64,000 nucleotides of DNA from Lysobacter sp. GTDB taxonomy: Bacteria; Pseudomonadota; Gammaproteobacteria; Xanthomonadales; Xanthomonadaceae. Positions 8,795 to 18,228 of the stretch are shown here, one piece after another. The first letter of the stretch is position 1, and the number at the start of each line of letters is the position of its first letter. The translations under genes were made by a program, and so were the position numbers. The notes beneath the pieces are model-generated. The model did no database searches, had not been told where the DNA came from, and was given only the letters and a program-made list of their open reading frames with translations. The stretch lies in NCBI GenBank assembly GCA_027306995.1, contig DAHUXS010000013.1:310001-374000 (forward strand), in the 5' to 3' direction.

Positions 8795-10789
8795 TCAGAC
8801 TCCGAAAACCGCGAGGGCGAGATCGATCAACTTGATGGCGACGAACGGCAGCAGCACCCCGCCCAGGCCATAAATCAGCATGTTTCGCCGCAGCAGCGAC
8901 ACCGCGCTGGCCGGCTTGAAGCGCACGCCACGCAGCGCCAGCGGGATGAGCGCGGGAATGATCAGTGCGTTGAAGATCAGTGCCGACAGCACCGCCGAAC
9001 GCGGGCTGGACAGATGCATCACGTTGAGCACGGCCATCGACGGAATCGTCGCAGCGAACAAGGCGGGCAGGATGGCGAAGTACTTCGAGACGTCATTCGC
9101 CAGCGAGAAGGTGGTGAGTGCGCCGCGGGTGATCAACTGCTGCTTGCCGATCTCCACCACCGCCAGCAGCTTGGCCGGATCGGAATCGAGATCGACCATG
9201 TTCCCGGCTTCCTTGGCCGCCTGCGTGCCGGAATTCATCGCGAGGCCGATGTCGGCCTGGGCCAGCGCCGGCGCGTCATTGGTGCCGTCGCCGACCATCG
9301 CGACCAGGCGCCCATCGGCCTGCTCCTGGCGGATGCGCGCCAGCTTGTCCTCGGGCCGCGCCTCGGCGATGTAATCGTCCACGCCCGCTTCGGCGGCGAT
9401 CGCTGCGGCGGTCAACGGGTTGTCGCCGGTGATCATCACCGTGCGCACGCCCATTTCGCGCAGGCGGGCGAAACGCTCCTTGACGCCGTGCTTGACCACG
9501 TCACCGAGCTCGACGACGCCCAGCACATGCCGGCCTTCGGCGACGACCAGCGGCGTGGAGCCGCCGCGCGCGACTTCGCTGACGCGTGCCTGCAATTCCG
9601 GCGAAGCCACGCCACCCAGCGCTTCGACATGCTTGGCGATGGCGTCGCCAGCACCCTTGCGGATCGAGCGCTCGACATCGCCATTCGCATTCTTCAGATC
9701 GACGCCAGACATCCGCGTCTGCGCGGTGAACTGCACGAAGTGCGCGTGTTCCGGATCGACGCGTTGCGCGCCCTGCTCGATCGCCAATTGCACGATCGAC
9801 TTGCCTTCCGGCGTCGGATCGGCGAGCGACGACAGCATCGCGGCATCGCGCAGCTGCGCCGGGCTGACTCCGGCCAGCGGCCAGAAGTGCGTCGCCTGGC
9901 GATCGCCGAAGGTGATCGTGCCGGTCTTGTCCAGCAGCAGCACGTCGACGTCACCGGCGATTTCCACCGCCTTGCCGGACTTGGCCAGCACATTGGCGGA
10001 CAGCGCGCGGTTCATGCCGGAGATGCCAATCGCAGGCAGCAGGCCGCCGATGGTTGTCGGGATCAGGCAGACCAGCAACGCGATCAGCAGCAAAGGGTCG
10101 AGTTTCGCGCCGACGAAGCCGGCGATGAACGGCAGCGACACCACCACCATCAGGAAGGTCAGCGTCATGGCCGCCAGCAACATGTTCAACGCGATTTCGT
10201 TCGGCGTCTTCTGGCGGTTGGCGCCTTCGACCAGGGCGATCATGCGATCGAGGAAGCTGCCGCCCGGTTCTGCGCTGACCTCGACGATGATCTCGTCGCT
10301 CAACACCTTGGTGCCGCCGATCACGCCCGAGTGGTCGGTGCCGGCCTCGCGCAGCACCGGTGCCGATTCGCCGGTCACCGCCGCTTCGTTGATGCTGGCA
10401 AGGCCGTGGACGATTTCGCCGTCGGCGGGAATCAGTTCGCCTTCGGACACGATCACGCGATCGCCCTTGCGCAACTCCGTCGCCGCGATCCGGGTTTCGC
10501 TTCCGGAATCATCCAGTCGGCGCGCGACCAGATCCTTGCGCGCCGCGCGCAGGCTGGAGGCCTGGCCACGACCGCGCGCTTCCGCCACGGCATCGGCGAA
10601 ATTGCCGAACAACACCGTGATGAAGAGGATCGCCGACACCGCGAGCCCGTACCCGAGTGCTCCGGGAATCGCGAAGCTGGTGACGACCGACAGCAGCGTG
10701 CCGAGCAGCACGATCGCCATCACCGGGTTGTGGATGATCTTGCCCGGCGCGAGCTTGAGGAAGGCGTCGCGAATGGCTGGGGTGTTCAT
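8795..10789 (-). CDS. kdpB: KdpB, P-type ATPase catalytic subunit
   Basis: A 664-residue P-type ATPase that drives high-affinity potassium uptake. It carries the TGES loop ([10 protein letters not shown]), the phosphorylation motif [14 protein letters not shown] with Asp287, and the hinge motif [19 protein letters not shown]. The open frame extends further upstream, but the start was placed at 10789 ([13 protein letters not shown]): it gives the normal N-terminus and a 4-base ATGA overlap with kdpA (10786-10789), while the upstream extension lacks KdpB character. Confidence 0.97.
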   Translation of the reverse strand: MNTPAIRDAFLKLAPGKIIHNPVMAIVLLGTLLSVVTSFAIPGALGYGLAVSAILFITVLFGNFADAVAEARGRGQASSLRAARKDLVARRLDDSGSETRIAATELRKGDRVIVSEGELIPADGEIVHGLASINEAAVTGESAPVLREAGTDHSGVIGGTKVLSDEIIVEVSAEPGGSFLDRMIALVEGANRQKTPNEIALNMLLAAMTLTFLMVVVSLPFIAGFVGAKLDPLLLIALLVCLIPTTIGGLLPAIGISGMNRALSANVLAKSGKAVEIAGDVDVLLLDKTGTITFGDRQATHFWPLAGVSPAQLRDAAMLSSLADPTPEGKSIVQLAIEQGAQRVDPEHAHFVQFTAQTRMSGVDLKNANGDVERSIRKGAGDAIAKHVEALGGVASPELQARVSEVARGGSTPLVVAEGRHVLGVVELGDVVKHGVKERFARLREMGVRTVMITGDNPLTAAAIAAEAGVDDYIAEARPEDKLARIRQEQADGRLVAMVGDGTNDAPALAQADIGLAMNSGTQAAKEAGNMVDLDSDPAKLLAVVEIGKQQLITRGALTTFSLANDVSKYFAILPALFAATIPSMAVLNVMHLSSPRSAVLSALIFNALIIPALIPLALRGVRFKPASAVSLLRRNMLIYGLGGVLLPFVAIKLIDLALAVFGV

Positions 10790-12507
10790 CGAATCGCTCC
10801 TTGCGCGACCAGTTGCAGGTGGTCGGCGACCGGGCCGAGCACCAGTGCAGGCATGAATTGCAGGACAGTGAGGATCACCACGACCGACACCAGGGTCAGC
10901 GCGAACGTCGGTGTTTCCACATGCAGGGTGCCGGCGCCTTCCGGAGCGACGCGCTTCTTCGCCATGCTCGCGGCGATCGCCAGCGGAAAGATCAGGGCCG
11001 GCAGGCGTCCGCACAACAGCACGATGCTGCAGGTGACGTTCCACCACACGGTGTTGTCGCCCAATCCCTCGAAGCCCGAGCCGTTGTTGGCGAAGGCCGA
11101 CATGTATTCGTAAAGCACCTGGGAGATACCGTGGTGCGCCGGATTGGAATTCGCGGCCAGCGACGGCACTGCCAGCGCGATCGCGGCGAAGCCGAGGATC
11201 ACCAATGGCTGAATCAGGATCAGCCCGGCGAGCAGGCGCACCTCATGCGCTTCGATCTTGCGCCCGAACAGTTCCGGCATGCGTCCCGTCATCAATCCGG
11301 CGAGGAAAACCGCCAGCAGCACATAAACGAAGAACTGCAGCGCACCGCAGCCGATGCCGCCCCAGATCCCGTTGATCAGCATGTTCACCATTTCCACGCC
11401 GCCGGACAGCGGTGCGTAGGAGTCATGCATGCCGATCACCGAACCATTCGAGGTTTGGGTGGTGAGTGCACCATAGACCGCCGAAGCATCGACGCCGAGG
11501 CGCACTTCCTTGCCTTCCATCACCAGTGGTCCAGCGCTGGCCGCGGTATGGCTTTCCAGCGCCAGCATCGCCGCGCTGGATGCCAACGACATGCCGAGCA
11601 TCGTCGCGAACACGAAGATCGACAGGCGCTTGCGTCCGGTGAAGGGACCGATCATCGCCACGCAGCCGATCGGGATCAGGATGAGAAAGACGGTATTGAA
11701 GAAACTGGAGAACGGTGTCGGGTTTTCCAGCGCCATTGCGCCATTCGGGCCATACCAGCCACCGCCATTGGTGCCGAGCTGCTTGGCCGCGACCATCGGC
11801 GCCACCGGACCCACTGGAATGTGTTGGGTTGCCATGCCGGCACTGGCGTCGATCGGCACGACATCGGCGCCGCGCGTCAGCGTCGCCGGCACGCCCTGCC
11901 AGGTCATCATCAACGATGCGACCAGGCACAGCGGCAACATCACCCGCGTCGTGGCGCGCACGACGTCCTGCCAGAAATTGCCGACGTCGCGATCGCGGCC
12001 TTCGATGCCGGGTTCGCCGCGCTCGAGAACTTCACGTCCGCCGAAGAACGCGCGCAGCGTCGCCACCAGCATCGCCAATCCGAACATCGGCGTCACCACC
12101 TGCAGGCCGACGATGGCGACCATCTGCGACAACCACGACAACTGCGATTGCCCGGAATAGTGCTGCTGGTTGGTATTGGTGAGGAACGACACCATGGTGT
12201 GCAGCGCGAGATGCCAGCTCATGCCCGGTGCGTTGTCGGGGTTGAGCGGCAAGCGGTCCTGGACCATGAACTGCAGCCAGCACGCCAACCCCACAACCAG
12301 ATTGGCGGCGAGGAACGACAACGCGTAGGTTTTCCAGCGCATGCGCAGGGACGACGCCGGGCCGATCAACGCATACAGCAGTTTTTCGATGGGCAGGAAC
12401 ACCCTGTCGAGCGGCGCCTTGCCGCCACGCATCACCTTCGCCATGTACAGGCCGAGCGGCCAGCCGAGGACGATGGCGACGCCCATGACGAGAACGAGAT
12501 TGATCAT
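10786..12507 (-). CDS. kdpA: KdpA, potassium-binding channel-like subunit
   Basis: A 573-residue membrane subunit that binds and passes potassium. Selectivity-filter-like repeats are present, such as [36 protein letters not shown] and [17 protein letters not shown]. The N-terminal helix includes [19 protein letters not shown]. It lies 9 bases after kdpF and overlaps kdpB by 4 bases. Confidence 0.97.
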   Translation of the reverse strand: MINLVLVMGVAIVLGWPLGLYMAKVMRGGKAPLDRVFLPIEKLLYALIGPASSLRMRWKTYALSFLAANLVVGLACWLQFMVQDRLPLNPDNAPGMSWHLALHTMVSFLTNTNQQHYSGQSQLSWLSQMVAIVGLQVVTPMFGLAMLVATLRAFFGGREVLERGEPGIEGRDRDVGNFWQDVVRATTRVMLPLCLVASLMMTWQGVPATLTRGADVVPIDASAGMATQHIPVGPVAPMVAAKQLGTNGGGWYGPNGAMALENPTPFSSFFNTVFLILIPIGCVAMIGPFTGRKRLSIFVFATMLGMSLASSAAMLALESHTAASAGPLVMEGKEVRLGVDASAVYGALTTQTSNGSVIGMHDSYAPLSGGVEMVNMLINGIWGGIGCGALQFFVYVLLAVFLAGLMTGRMPELFGRKIEAHEVRLLAGLILIQPLVILGFAAIALAVPSLAANSNPAHHGISQVLYEYMSAFANNGSGFEGLGDNTVWWNVTCSIVLLCGRLPALIFPLAIAASMAKKRVAPEGAGTLHVETPTFALTLVSVVVILTVLQFMPALVLGPVADHLQLVAQGAIR

Positions 12508-12516
12508 GTCGATGCC

Positions 12517-12609
12517 TCAGAAGCGCTCGGGACGCAGGATCACGAGCACGAGATAGATCGCGGCGGAAAATGCCGCGAGCAGGGAAACGATGGCGAGCCA
12601 GGTGGGCAT
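12517..12609 (-). CDS. kdpF: KdpF small membrane subunit
   Basis: A 30-residue protein: one hydrophobic helix (WLAIVSLLAAFSAAIYLVLV) ending in the characteristic ILRPERF. It sits exactly where kdpF belongs, 9 bases before kdpA, and has a good GGAG ribosome-binding site. KdpF is a lipid-like stabiliser of the Kdp complex. Confidence 0.92.
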   Translation of the reverse strand: MPTWLAIVSLLAAFSAAIYLVLVILRPERF

Positions 12610-12619
12610 GGCGATCTCC

Positions 12620-13354
12620 TCAGAACGTGGTTTGCAACGCGGCTTCGAGCCGCGAGCCGGCGTTGTCGTCGCCGAAGCGACGACGCGCGGCGGCATCGGT
12701 GGCGTGCGCGGTGATGCGCAATTCCAGCGGCTTCTTCACCGTCCAGATCGCGCTGGCCGAAGCCCGGTTGTAATCGCCCAAACCATCGCGCAAGGCGTAA
12801 TGCGCGGCGTCGAACTCGAAGCGCAGGCGCTCGCCGGCCGGAATGCGCACGCCGGCGTAGCCATAGGCGCCGAAGTGGCGCGTCGCCATCGCGTTGCTGC
12901 TGGCGGCGACACCGAACCAGGCGCGATCACGCCACCCCATCGACACGTTGACTTCGTTCCAGTCGATGCCGACCTGCGTGCGCGGATAGTTGTAACGCAC
13001 CGCGCTGGCGTCGATCGACCAGTCCTTGCCGATGGCGTGGCTCCAGCCGAGCGTGGTGTCGACCTCGAGATTTGCACCGATGGCGGGGCCGAAATCGACA
13101 TTCGAGCCCCAAGCCGATGCATAGAAGCCATTGGCCGTCGTGACCTTGAGGCCACCCTGCACCGCCGGCTTGCCCAGGGTCTGGGTGCTGCCACGCCAGA
13201 CGTCATCGCTGGTGAAGGAGACATTGCCGCTCAGGTCGGCGGCATGCGCCCGTCCAGCCAACAGCATGGAGGCGGCAACGGAAAGGACGGCGACCGTGAA
13301 AGGAAGGCGTCCTTCAAGAACGTGGAAGCGTATCGAGTGGTGCATGGGCGGCAT
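12620..13354 (-). CDS. TorF-family putative porin heading the kdp operon
   Basis: A 244-residue outer-membrane beta-barrel protein of the TorF/Gcw_chp family. The signal peptide ends near LLAGRAHA, followed by ADLSGNVSFTSDDVWRG, a typical start of this family, then alternating polar/hydrophobic strands and a terminal Phe (LQTTF), the usual barrel-assembly signal. It ends 10 bases before kdpF, so it is probably the first gene of the kdp operon and may let potassium or other small solutes through the outer membrane. That role is inferred from position. Two in-frame ATGs (13354 and 13345) are possible starts and neither has a clear ribosome-binding site. Confidence 0.82.
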   Translation of the reverse strand: MPPMHHSIRFHVLEGRLPFTVAVLSVAASMLLAGRAHAADLSGNVSFTSDDVWRGSTQTLGKPAVQGGLKVTTANGFYASAWGSNVDFGPAIGANLEVDTTLGWSHAIGKDWSIDASAVRYNYPRTQVGIDWNEVNVSMGWRDRAWFGVAASSNAMATRHFGAYGYAGVRIPAGERLRFEFDAAHYALRDGLGDYNRASASAIWTVKKPLELRITAHATDAAARRRFGDDNAGSRLEAALQTTF

Positions 13355-13430
13355 CGAGCCAGTCGTGGAAAACGGCCGTCATCGTCGCGCCAGGACGCGT
13401 AAAGGCTCTACATTTCCCAACCGGGATCCG

Positions 13431-13443
13431 CGCAAAATTTGCG
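13431..13443. promoter_or_regulatory. Palindrome upstream of the porin-kdp operon
   Basis: CGCAAA-A-TTTGCG is a perfect 6+6 inverted repeat about 77 bases before the porin start, beside another AT-rich block (13444-13450). Its place between the receptor terminator and the kdp operon fits an operator or KdpE-region element. No known consensus was matched with certainty. Confidence 0.3.
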
Positions 13444-13482
13444 TAAATTTCCAAAGCACATGCCGCGCGGCATCCGCAACAA

Positions 13483-13522
13483 ACGAAAACGCCCGCTGCA
13501 TGCAGCAGCGGGCGCTTCGTTT
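13483..13522. terminator. Bidirectional intrinsic terminator
   Basis: A 10-bp stem (CGCCCGCTGC at 13490-13499 with GCAGCGGGCG at 13505-13514, loop ATGCA) is flanked by A-rich sequence on the left and a T-rich run on the right. On the minus strand it ends in TTTTCGTTT, so it should end transcription of the TonB-dependent receptor gene that stops at 13540 and insulate the kdp operon. Confidence 0.8.
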
Positions 13523-13539
13523 CCGTCCTGGCAAATCGA

Positions 13540-16527
13540 TCAGAAGTGGTAGACCACCTCCGCCGACAACTCGCGGCCCACCGGATCGTCGACGCAGTAG
13601 GCGAAGTCGCCGCACCAGTTGTCGCGATAGATCTTGTTGAGCAGGTTGGCGCCGTAGACGTTGATCTTCAGGTTGTCGTTGAACTGATACCCCAGGCTGC
13701 CGTTGAAATAGCGACGGGCCGGCCGGTGTTCCTTGTGGAGGGCGGTCCACTGGCCATAAGTCGGACTGCTCGGGTCCGAGTCGTAGCAATTCAAATTGCT
13801 GCTCGGGACATAGCCGTCCGCGAACGGCATGCAGCCGCCGTAACGATTGTCGCGTCCGCCCGCCTTCTGGAACATCGCCAGCGTCGCATTCCAGCGGTTG
13901 TAATTCCAGTTGATGGTACCGGTGAACTTGTAATGCGTCTGGTACTCGGTCGAGTTCTCCATCACATCGGTCGGGAACTGACGCGTCTCGTAGGTGATCT
14001 GGTTGGTCAGGCTGGCCCCGAGGCGGAACGTGCCGATTCGCGTCTTCGGCAATGCATAGTTCATGTGGATGTCGATGCCGCGCACGTGGGTATCGGCGCG
14101 GTTGATCGGCTGCACATCGATCTGGGTGATGTTGCCCGCCAAGCTGCCACCGGGCACGACCGGCGCACGGTGGATGCGCTTGGCAACGTCAGCGCAATAC
14201 GCTGCGCTTGGCGGCGAGGCCAGGGCAACGCCGTCCTGCGTCCATCCGCCGTATTTGCAGGCCGCTTCATCGCGCAGCAACCTGCCTTCGTCGATGTCGT
14301 CGATCAGGTTCTTGATCTTGATGTCCCAAAGATCGGCGCTGACCGAGAAGTTCTTGAAGGCATCCCAGACGAAGCCGTAGGAGATCGACTTGCCGGTTTC
14401 GTAACGCAGGTCAGGCGAACCCGAACGCGAGATCACGATGTTGCTGGCTTTGAAGTCGTCGAAATTGCACTGGCGGTTCGGCCAGCCGGCCAGATAGCAC
14501 CAGCTCGGATCGGTCAGGCTGCGGAAGTCGGAGCTCGGCGCACGGTAGATGAAGTTCATGTCCGGCGCGCGGAAACTTGTGCCGTAGGTGCCACGGAACA
14601 GCAGCGTGCTGGTCGGACGGAATTCCAGACCAATCTGGTAGGTCGGCTTGCCGGCGTTCTGCGTGGCCTGGAATTTGTCGTAACGCGTGGCGATGTTGGC
14701 GGTCAGCATTTTCAGCAACGGGACCTTGAACTCAACCGCGGCGCCGTAATGGCTGCGGGTGCCACCACCCTGCTGGACATTGCCGAACGGCGTGTACCAG
14801 CCATCGGGATCGTTGCTGTCGAGCGTCTTCGGATCAGGCGTCAGGTGATAGCCCTGCTGGCCGTATTCGAGCGCGCCGGCAAAACCGATCGGGCCGGCCC
14901 AGCCCTTGAACAGTTCACCGCTGATCGTAGCCTGCGCCTGGTTCAGGAAAGAGATCGCCCTGTTCTCGCCACGCTTGCTGAAGGCCGCAGTCGCCGAAGC
15001 TGGCACCGGGTTCCACAACTTGTTGTAATCGGGAGCATAGATAGGGGTGCCGTTATGGGTGCCCAACTGCGGCCCCATGTAGTAATCGAACATCTGGCCC
15101 TGGTTGAGGGTCGGGAAGCTTTCGTGGTCCGAATACGTGGCACGACCTGCCATCAATTCCCAATCGAAGCGATCATTGAAAATGCGGCCTTTGAGCCCGG
15201 CATTGATTTCGGCCGAGGTTTCGCGCGACAGGGTCAGGACGTTCTTTTCGCCGCCGAGTTCGCCCGGTGACTGGAACTTGAGGAAGTTGCGATTGCCGCC
15301 CGTTCCGTTGTTGGCACGCTGATCCCAATAGACGGGGCTGCTGAAGCCGTCGAGGAAGGTATTGAACTGGCCCGTGGTCTTCCACACGCCGACCGAAGCC
15401 CAGGCCTGCAGGTTGTCAGTGATGTCGTAGGTTCCGTACAAATAACCGGAATCGTTCTTGCTGCCGGTGCGCAACGACCAGTTTCCGAACACGCGCTGTG
15501 CGCAGTACTGGCCGCCATTGCCCGCGGTCTTGGAGTTGCGGTCATAGCTGAGGCGGCTGGCGAGGTAGTACAAGTCGCCATATTGGTCGCAGGCGCCGGC
15601 CGGCGGCGCGATGTAGGTGCGGCCTGTCGGATTCGACGCCGCATCACGATCGCGCAGGTACAGGCCGGGATACGGCGTTAGCGCGCCGACGTTGAAGTAG
15701 CGCTGGCCCGGACCCCAGTCCTGGTACGGCACGTCGTCTTCGGCATCCATGAAGGGACGATCCTTGGCCAGCAGCTGCCCGCGGTTGAAGTGCTGCAGGT
15801 CGTAGACCAGGTTCCACTTCTTGCCGCTGAATCCGCCGGATGCCTCGAGATCCAGATCGCGGCGCCCACCGCGGGTCGCTTCGCCCCACTTGGCGCGCAC
15901 GGTATGACCATCGGCATTTTGTTTGAGGATGACGTTGACCACGCCGCCCATCGCGTCCGAACCATAGATGGCCGAGGCGCTGCCGGTCAGCACTTCGATG
16001 CGGTCGACGATGCCGGTCGGGATGTTGTTGAAGTTGGCGACATTGCCCTTGCCCGCGTAGGGCAGCGGGTAATCCGCGACGCGATGGCCGTTGATCAGCA
16101 ACAGGCTGCGGCCGGGGCCGAGGTTGCGCAGGTTGAGCGGCTTGACGTTGACCGCGGACTGGCCCCAGTCGTAATCGTTCTGCACGTTGCCGACCGCCTC
16201 GGTGAGGCTGCGCACCGCTTCATACACCGTCGCAAAGCCCTGCTTCTTCAACTGTTCGCCGGTCAGAACGGTCACCGGCGCCGGTCCTTCAGCCTGGGAG
16301 CGCGCGATGCGCGAACCGGTCACCACGACCTTGTCGAGTTCCTTCTTGTCCTTGGCCGCATCGTCTTTTTTCGGCTGCGCCGTTTGCGCCTGCCCCTGAT
16401 CCTGGGCAGCGGCGGGAGCAGCCGGGGCGGCAGGTGTCTCTTCCGCCTGCACGACAAGTGGTGCGTACAACGCCAGCGACAACGCGCCGCATAACGCGGT
16501 GCACCGGAACGACTTGGAACGGGTCAT
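13540..16527 (-). CDS. TonB-dependent outer-membrane receptor (fucose arm)
   Basis: A 995-residue receptor for energised import through the outer membrane. The signal peptide (about 1-28, SLALYAPLVVQA) is followed by an Ala/Pro/Gln/Lys-rich linker, a TonB-box-like DKVVVTGSRI, the plug domain (LKPLNLRNLG-type sequence, DRIEVLTGSASAIYGSDAMGG) and a beta barrel ending in EVVYHF. It is divergent from the GH29/PNGase operon across a 315-base regulatory region with a FadR-type operator at 16584-16594, 57 bases before its ATG. A substrate such as a fucosylated glycan is inferred from shared regulation. Confidence 0.92.
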   Translation of the reverse strand: MTRSKSFRCTALCGALSLALYAPLVVQAEETPAAPAAPAAAQDQGQAQTAQPKKDDAAKDKKELDKVVVTGSRIARSQAEGPAPVTVLTGEQLKKQGFATVYEAVRSLTEAVGNVQNDYDWGQSAVNVKPLNLRNLGPGRSLLLINGHRVADYPLPYAGKGNVANFNNIPTGIVDRIEVLTGSASAIYGSDAMGGVVNVILKQNADGHTVRAKWGEATRGGRRDLDLEASGGFSGKKWNLVYDLQHFNRGQLLAKDRPFMDAEDDVPYQDWGPGQRYFNVGALTPYPGLYLRDRDAASNPTGRTYIAPPAGACDQYGDLYYLASRLSYDRNSKTAGNGGQYCAQRVFGNWSLRTGSKNDSGYLYGTYDITDNLQAWASVGVWKTTGQFNTFLDGFSSPVYWDQRANNGTGGNRNFLKFQSPGELGGEKNVLTLSRETSAEINAGLKGRIFNDRFDWELMAGRATYSDHESFPTLNQGQMFDYYMGPQLGTHNGTPIYAPDYNKLWNPVPASATAAFSKRGENRAISFLNQAQATISGELFKGWAGPIGFAGALEYGQQGYHLTPDPKTLDSNDPDGWYTPFGNVQQGGGTRSHYGAAVEFKVPLLKMLTANIATRYDKFQATQNAGKPTYQIGLEFRPTSTLLFRGTYGTSFRAPDMNFIYRAPSSDFRSLTDPSWCYLAGWPNRQCNFDDFKASNIVISRSGSPDLRYETGKSISYGFVWDAFKNFSVSADLWDIKIKNLIDDIDEGRLLRDEAACKYGGWTQDGVALASPPSAAYCADVAKRIHRAPVVPGGSLAGNITQIDVQPINRADTHVRGIDIHMNYALPKTRIGTFRLGASLTNQITYETRQFPTDVMENSTEYQTHYKFTGTINWNYNRWNATLAMFQKAGGRDNRYGGCMPFADGYVPSSNLNCYDSDPSSPTYGQWTALHKEHRPARRYFNGSLGYQFNDNLKINVYGANLLNKIYRDNWCGDFAYCVDDPVGRELSAEVVYHF

Positions 16528-16583
16528 GCGGGGTTCTCCTGAAAGGTGAGGCGCGAATGGCGGCGGACGGTGAGTTGGCCCAA

Positions 16584-16594
16584 TGGTCCAACCA
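16584..16594. promoter_or_regulatory. FadR-type (GntR) operator before the TonB receptor
   Basis: TGGTCCAACCA matches TGGT-N3-ACCA, the core recognised by FadR-subfamily GntR regulators. On the minus strand it follows a TAAGAAT -10-like element (16602-16596) after a single base, so a bound protein would cover the transcription start of the receptor gene. The likely binder is the GntR protein encoded at 34169-34930. Confidence 0.72.
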
Positions 16595-16663
16595 GATTCT
16601 TATCCCGAATCCTGCGTCGATACACATTCCCGCACGAAAAAAGCGGTTACGAAAATGTATATT

Positions 16664-16679
16664 TGTGACAAATGTCACC
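16664..16679. promoter_or_regulatory. CRP/Clp-like binding site
   Basis: TGTGA-CAAATG-TCACC differs from the CRP consensus TGTGA-N6-TCACA at the last base only. Xanthomonads carry the CRP homologue Clp, which uses this consensus. The position between two divergent promoters fits a shared activator site. Confidence 0.6.
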
Positions 16680-16713
16680 TTTTATTTCGATCCAAATCGT
16701 GAATTTCGAATAT

Positions 16714-16725
16714 GAATACGTATTC
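16714..16725. promoter_or_regulatory. Perfect 12-bp palindrome, possible operator
   Basis: GAATACGTATTC is a perfect palindrome in the divergent regulatory region. It matches neither the FadR-type nor the ATCGAT-centred motif of this island, so a third regulator is possible. It could also be chance in an AT-rich tract. Confidence 0.35.
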
Positions 16726-16815
16726 GCATGTCAACCGTTGGCGAATCGGTTGCAGCAGCTCGTCGCCAGAAGCGATCGATTTTTGTTCCCACGAAGGCAA
16801 TGACCACGCTAGGAT

Positions 16816-16826
16816 TGGTCCAACCA
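16816..16826. promoter_or_regulatory. FadR-type (GntR) operator before the GH29/PNGase operon
   Basis: TGGTCCAACCA lies inside the perfect extension ATTGGT-CCA-ACCAAT, 16 bases before the ATG of the first GH29 gene. It directly abuts a -10-like TAGGAT (16810-16815), with TTCCCA (16786-16791) as a possible -35. Binding here should block initiation. Confidence 0.75.
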
Positions 16827-16842
16827 ATTTGATGATCCAGCC

Positions 16843-18228
16843 ATGGCTCGACCTTCTCGCCTCCATCGTCGGCCACTGATCGCATCGCTGCTCGCGCTCG
16901 CCCTGGTCGCCCCCTTCGTGCAGGCGCAAAGCAAAGCAGCAACCGTGGTGCCACAGGAAACCGCCGCGCAGAAAGCCCAGCGCATGCAGTGGTTCGCCGA
17001 CGCCAAGCTCGGGATCTTCATCCACTGGGGCATCTACGCCGTCGATGGCATCGATGAATCGTGGTCGTTCTTCAACGGCAAGATTTCGCATGCCGATTAC
17101 ATGAAGCAGCTCGCGGGCTTCAATGCACGCGCCTACGATCCGCAGGCCTGGGCCGACGCGATCAAGCGCAGCGGTGCGCGCTATTCGGTGCTGACCACGC
17201 GCCACCATGACGGCGTCGCGTTGTGGGATTCGAAGCAGGGCATCAACGTGGTGCGCGACTCGCCCGCGAAACGCGATCTTGTCGGCCCCTTCGTCAAGGC
17301 ATTGCGCAAGGACGGCCTGAAGGTTGGCCTGTACTACTCATTGCCGGATTGGTCGTATGGCGACTACGACGTCTTCACCCGCAAGGAGAAGCGTTACGAC
17401 AGCAAGCAGGATCCGGCGCGCTGGCAGCGTTATCTCACCTATTACCAGGGCCAGATCGCGGACCTGCAGCATCGCTACAACCCGGATCTGATCTGGTTCG
17501 ACGGCGACTGGGAACATTCCGCCAGCGAATGGCAGTCACCGAAGCTGCGCACCGACATGCTCGCGCGCAATCCGAAGATGATCATCAATTCGCGCCTCAA
17601 CGAATACGGCGATTACGCCACGCCCGAACTCGGGCTTCCGGTCGTCAAGCCGACGCAGCCCTATTGGGAACTGTGTCTGACGATGAACCGGTCCTGGGGT
17701 TACCAACCGCGCGACAACGACTACAAGACGCCGAACCAGGTGTTGCAGATTTTCGCGCAGACGATTTCCATGGGCGGCAACCTGTTGCTCGACATCGGCC
17801 CCAAGCCCGACGGCAGCATCGACGCGCGCCAGATGGACATCCTCGACGCGCTCGGACGGTGGACCGGCAAGCACGGCGAAGCGATCTACGGCACCACCGC
17901 CGGCATCGGCCTCGATCATTACGCCGGCGCCAGCACGCTGTCGAAGGATCGCAAGACGATCTATCTGTTCGTCGATGGCCAGCCCAATGGCGATCTGCTG
18001 GTGAAGGGGCTGGTCAACAAGGTGGTCCGTGCGCGCGTGGTCGGTGGCGGGCAATCCGTTGCAGCGAAGGTGGTCGGCAAGTACGACTGGGCGAAGCAGC
18101 CGGGCTTGCTGTTCCTCACGGTGCCACGCGATGCCGTCGATCGTGACATCACCGTGGTCGCGCTGGAACTGGACGCGCCGGTCCAGCTGTACCAGGAAGA
18201 ATCGAAACCGATCGAGAGCAACGGATGA
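16843..18228 (+). CDS. GH29 alpha-L-fucosidase, secreted
   Basis: A 461-residue fucosidase, first gene of a four-gene operon. The signal peptide ends near residue 28 (LALALVAPFVQA). Family motifs are LGIFIHWGIYAVDG, TTRHHDGVALWDS and DLIWFDGDWEHS, with Asp220 at the nucleophile position. The sequence around the barrel is of the GH29-A type, generally less linkage-specific; this subclass call is tentative. The stop codon overlaps the next GH29 gene by 4 bases. The FadR-type operator just upstream places it in the fucose regulon. Confidence 0.93.
   Translation: MARPSRLHRRPLIASLLALALVAPFVQAQSKAATVVPQETAAQKAQRMQWFADAKLGIFIHWGIYAVDGIDESWSFFNGKISHADYMKQLAGFNARAYDPQAWADAIKRSGARYSVLTTRHHDGVALWDSKQGINVVRDSPAKRDLVGPFVKALRKDGLKVGLYYSLPDWSYGDYDVFTRKEKRYDSKQDPARWQRYLTYYQGQIADLQHRYNPDLIWFDGDWEHSASEWQSPKLRTDMLARNPKMIINSRLNEYGDYATPELGLPVVKPTQPYWELCLTMNRSWGYQPRDNDYKTPNQVLQIFAQTISMGGNLLLDIGPKPDGSIDARQMDILDALGRWTGKHGEAIYGTTAGIGLDHYAGASTLSKDRKTIYLFVDGQPNGDLLVKGLVNKVVRARVVGGGQSVAAKVVGKYDWAKQPGLLFLTVPRDAVDRDITVVALELDAPVQLYQEESKPIESNG

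Larger units (their letters stand above)
16528..16842. promoter_or_regulatory. Divergent regulatory region, TonB receptor / GH29-PNGase operon
   Basis: A 315-base non-coding stretch, AT-rich in its middle, with no gene. It holds two copies of TGGTCCAACCA (16584-16594 and 16816-16826), a CRP/Clp-like site (16664-16679), and the perfect palindrome GAATACGTATTC (16714-16725). A looser pair, CAACCG/CGGTTG, lies at about 16732-16752. The arrangement suggests specific control by the GntR regulator of the fucose arm plus global catabolite-type control. Confidence 0.75.

Noticed and set aside
10790-11047. N-terminal extension of kdpB by 86 codons
   Set aside because: The extension lies inside kdpA, lacks KdpB-like sequence, and the internal ATG gives the usual ATGA coupling.
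8774-12714. Long plus-strand open frames opposite kdpB and kdpA (779 and 637 codons)
   Set aside because: They are antisense to clear Kdp genes, rich in Arg, His and Gln as expected for shadow frames in high-GC DNA, and show no domain character.
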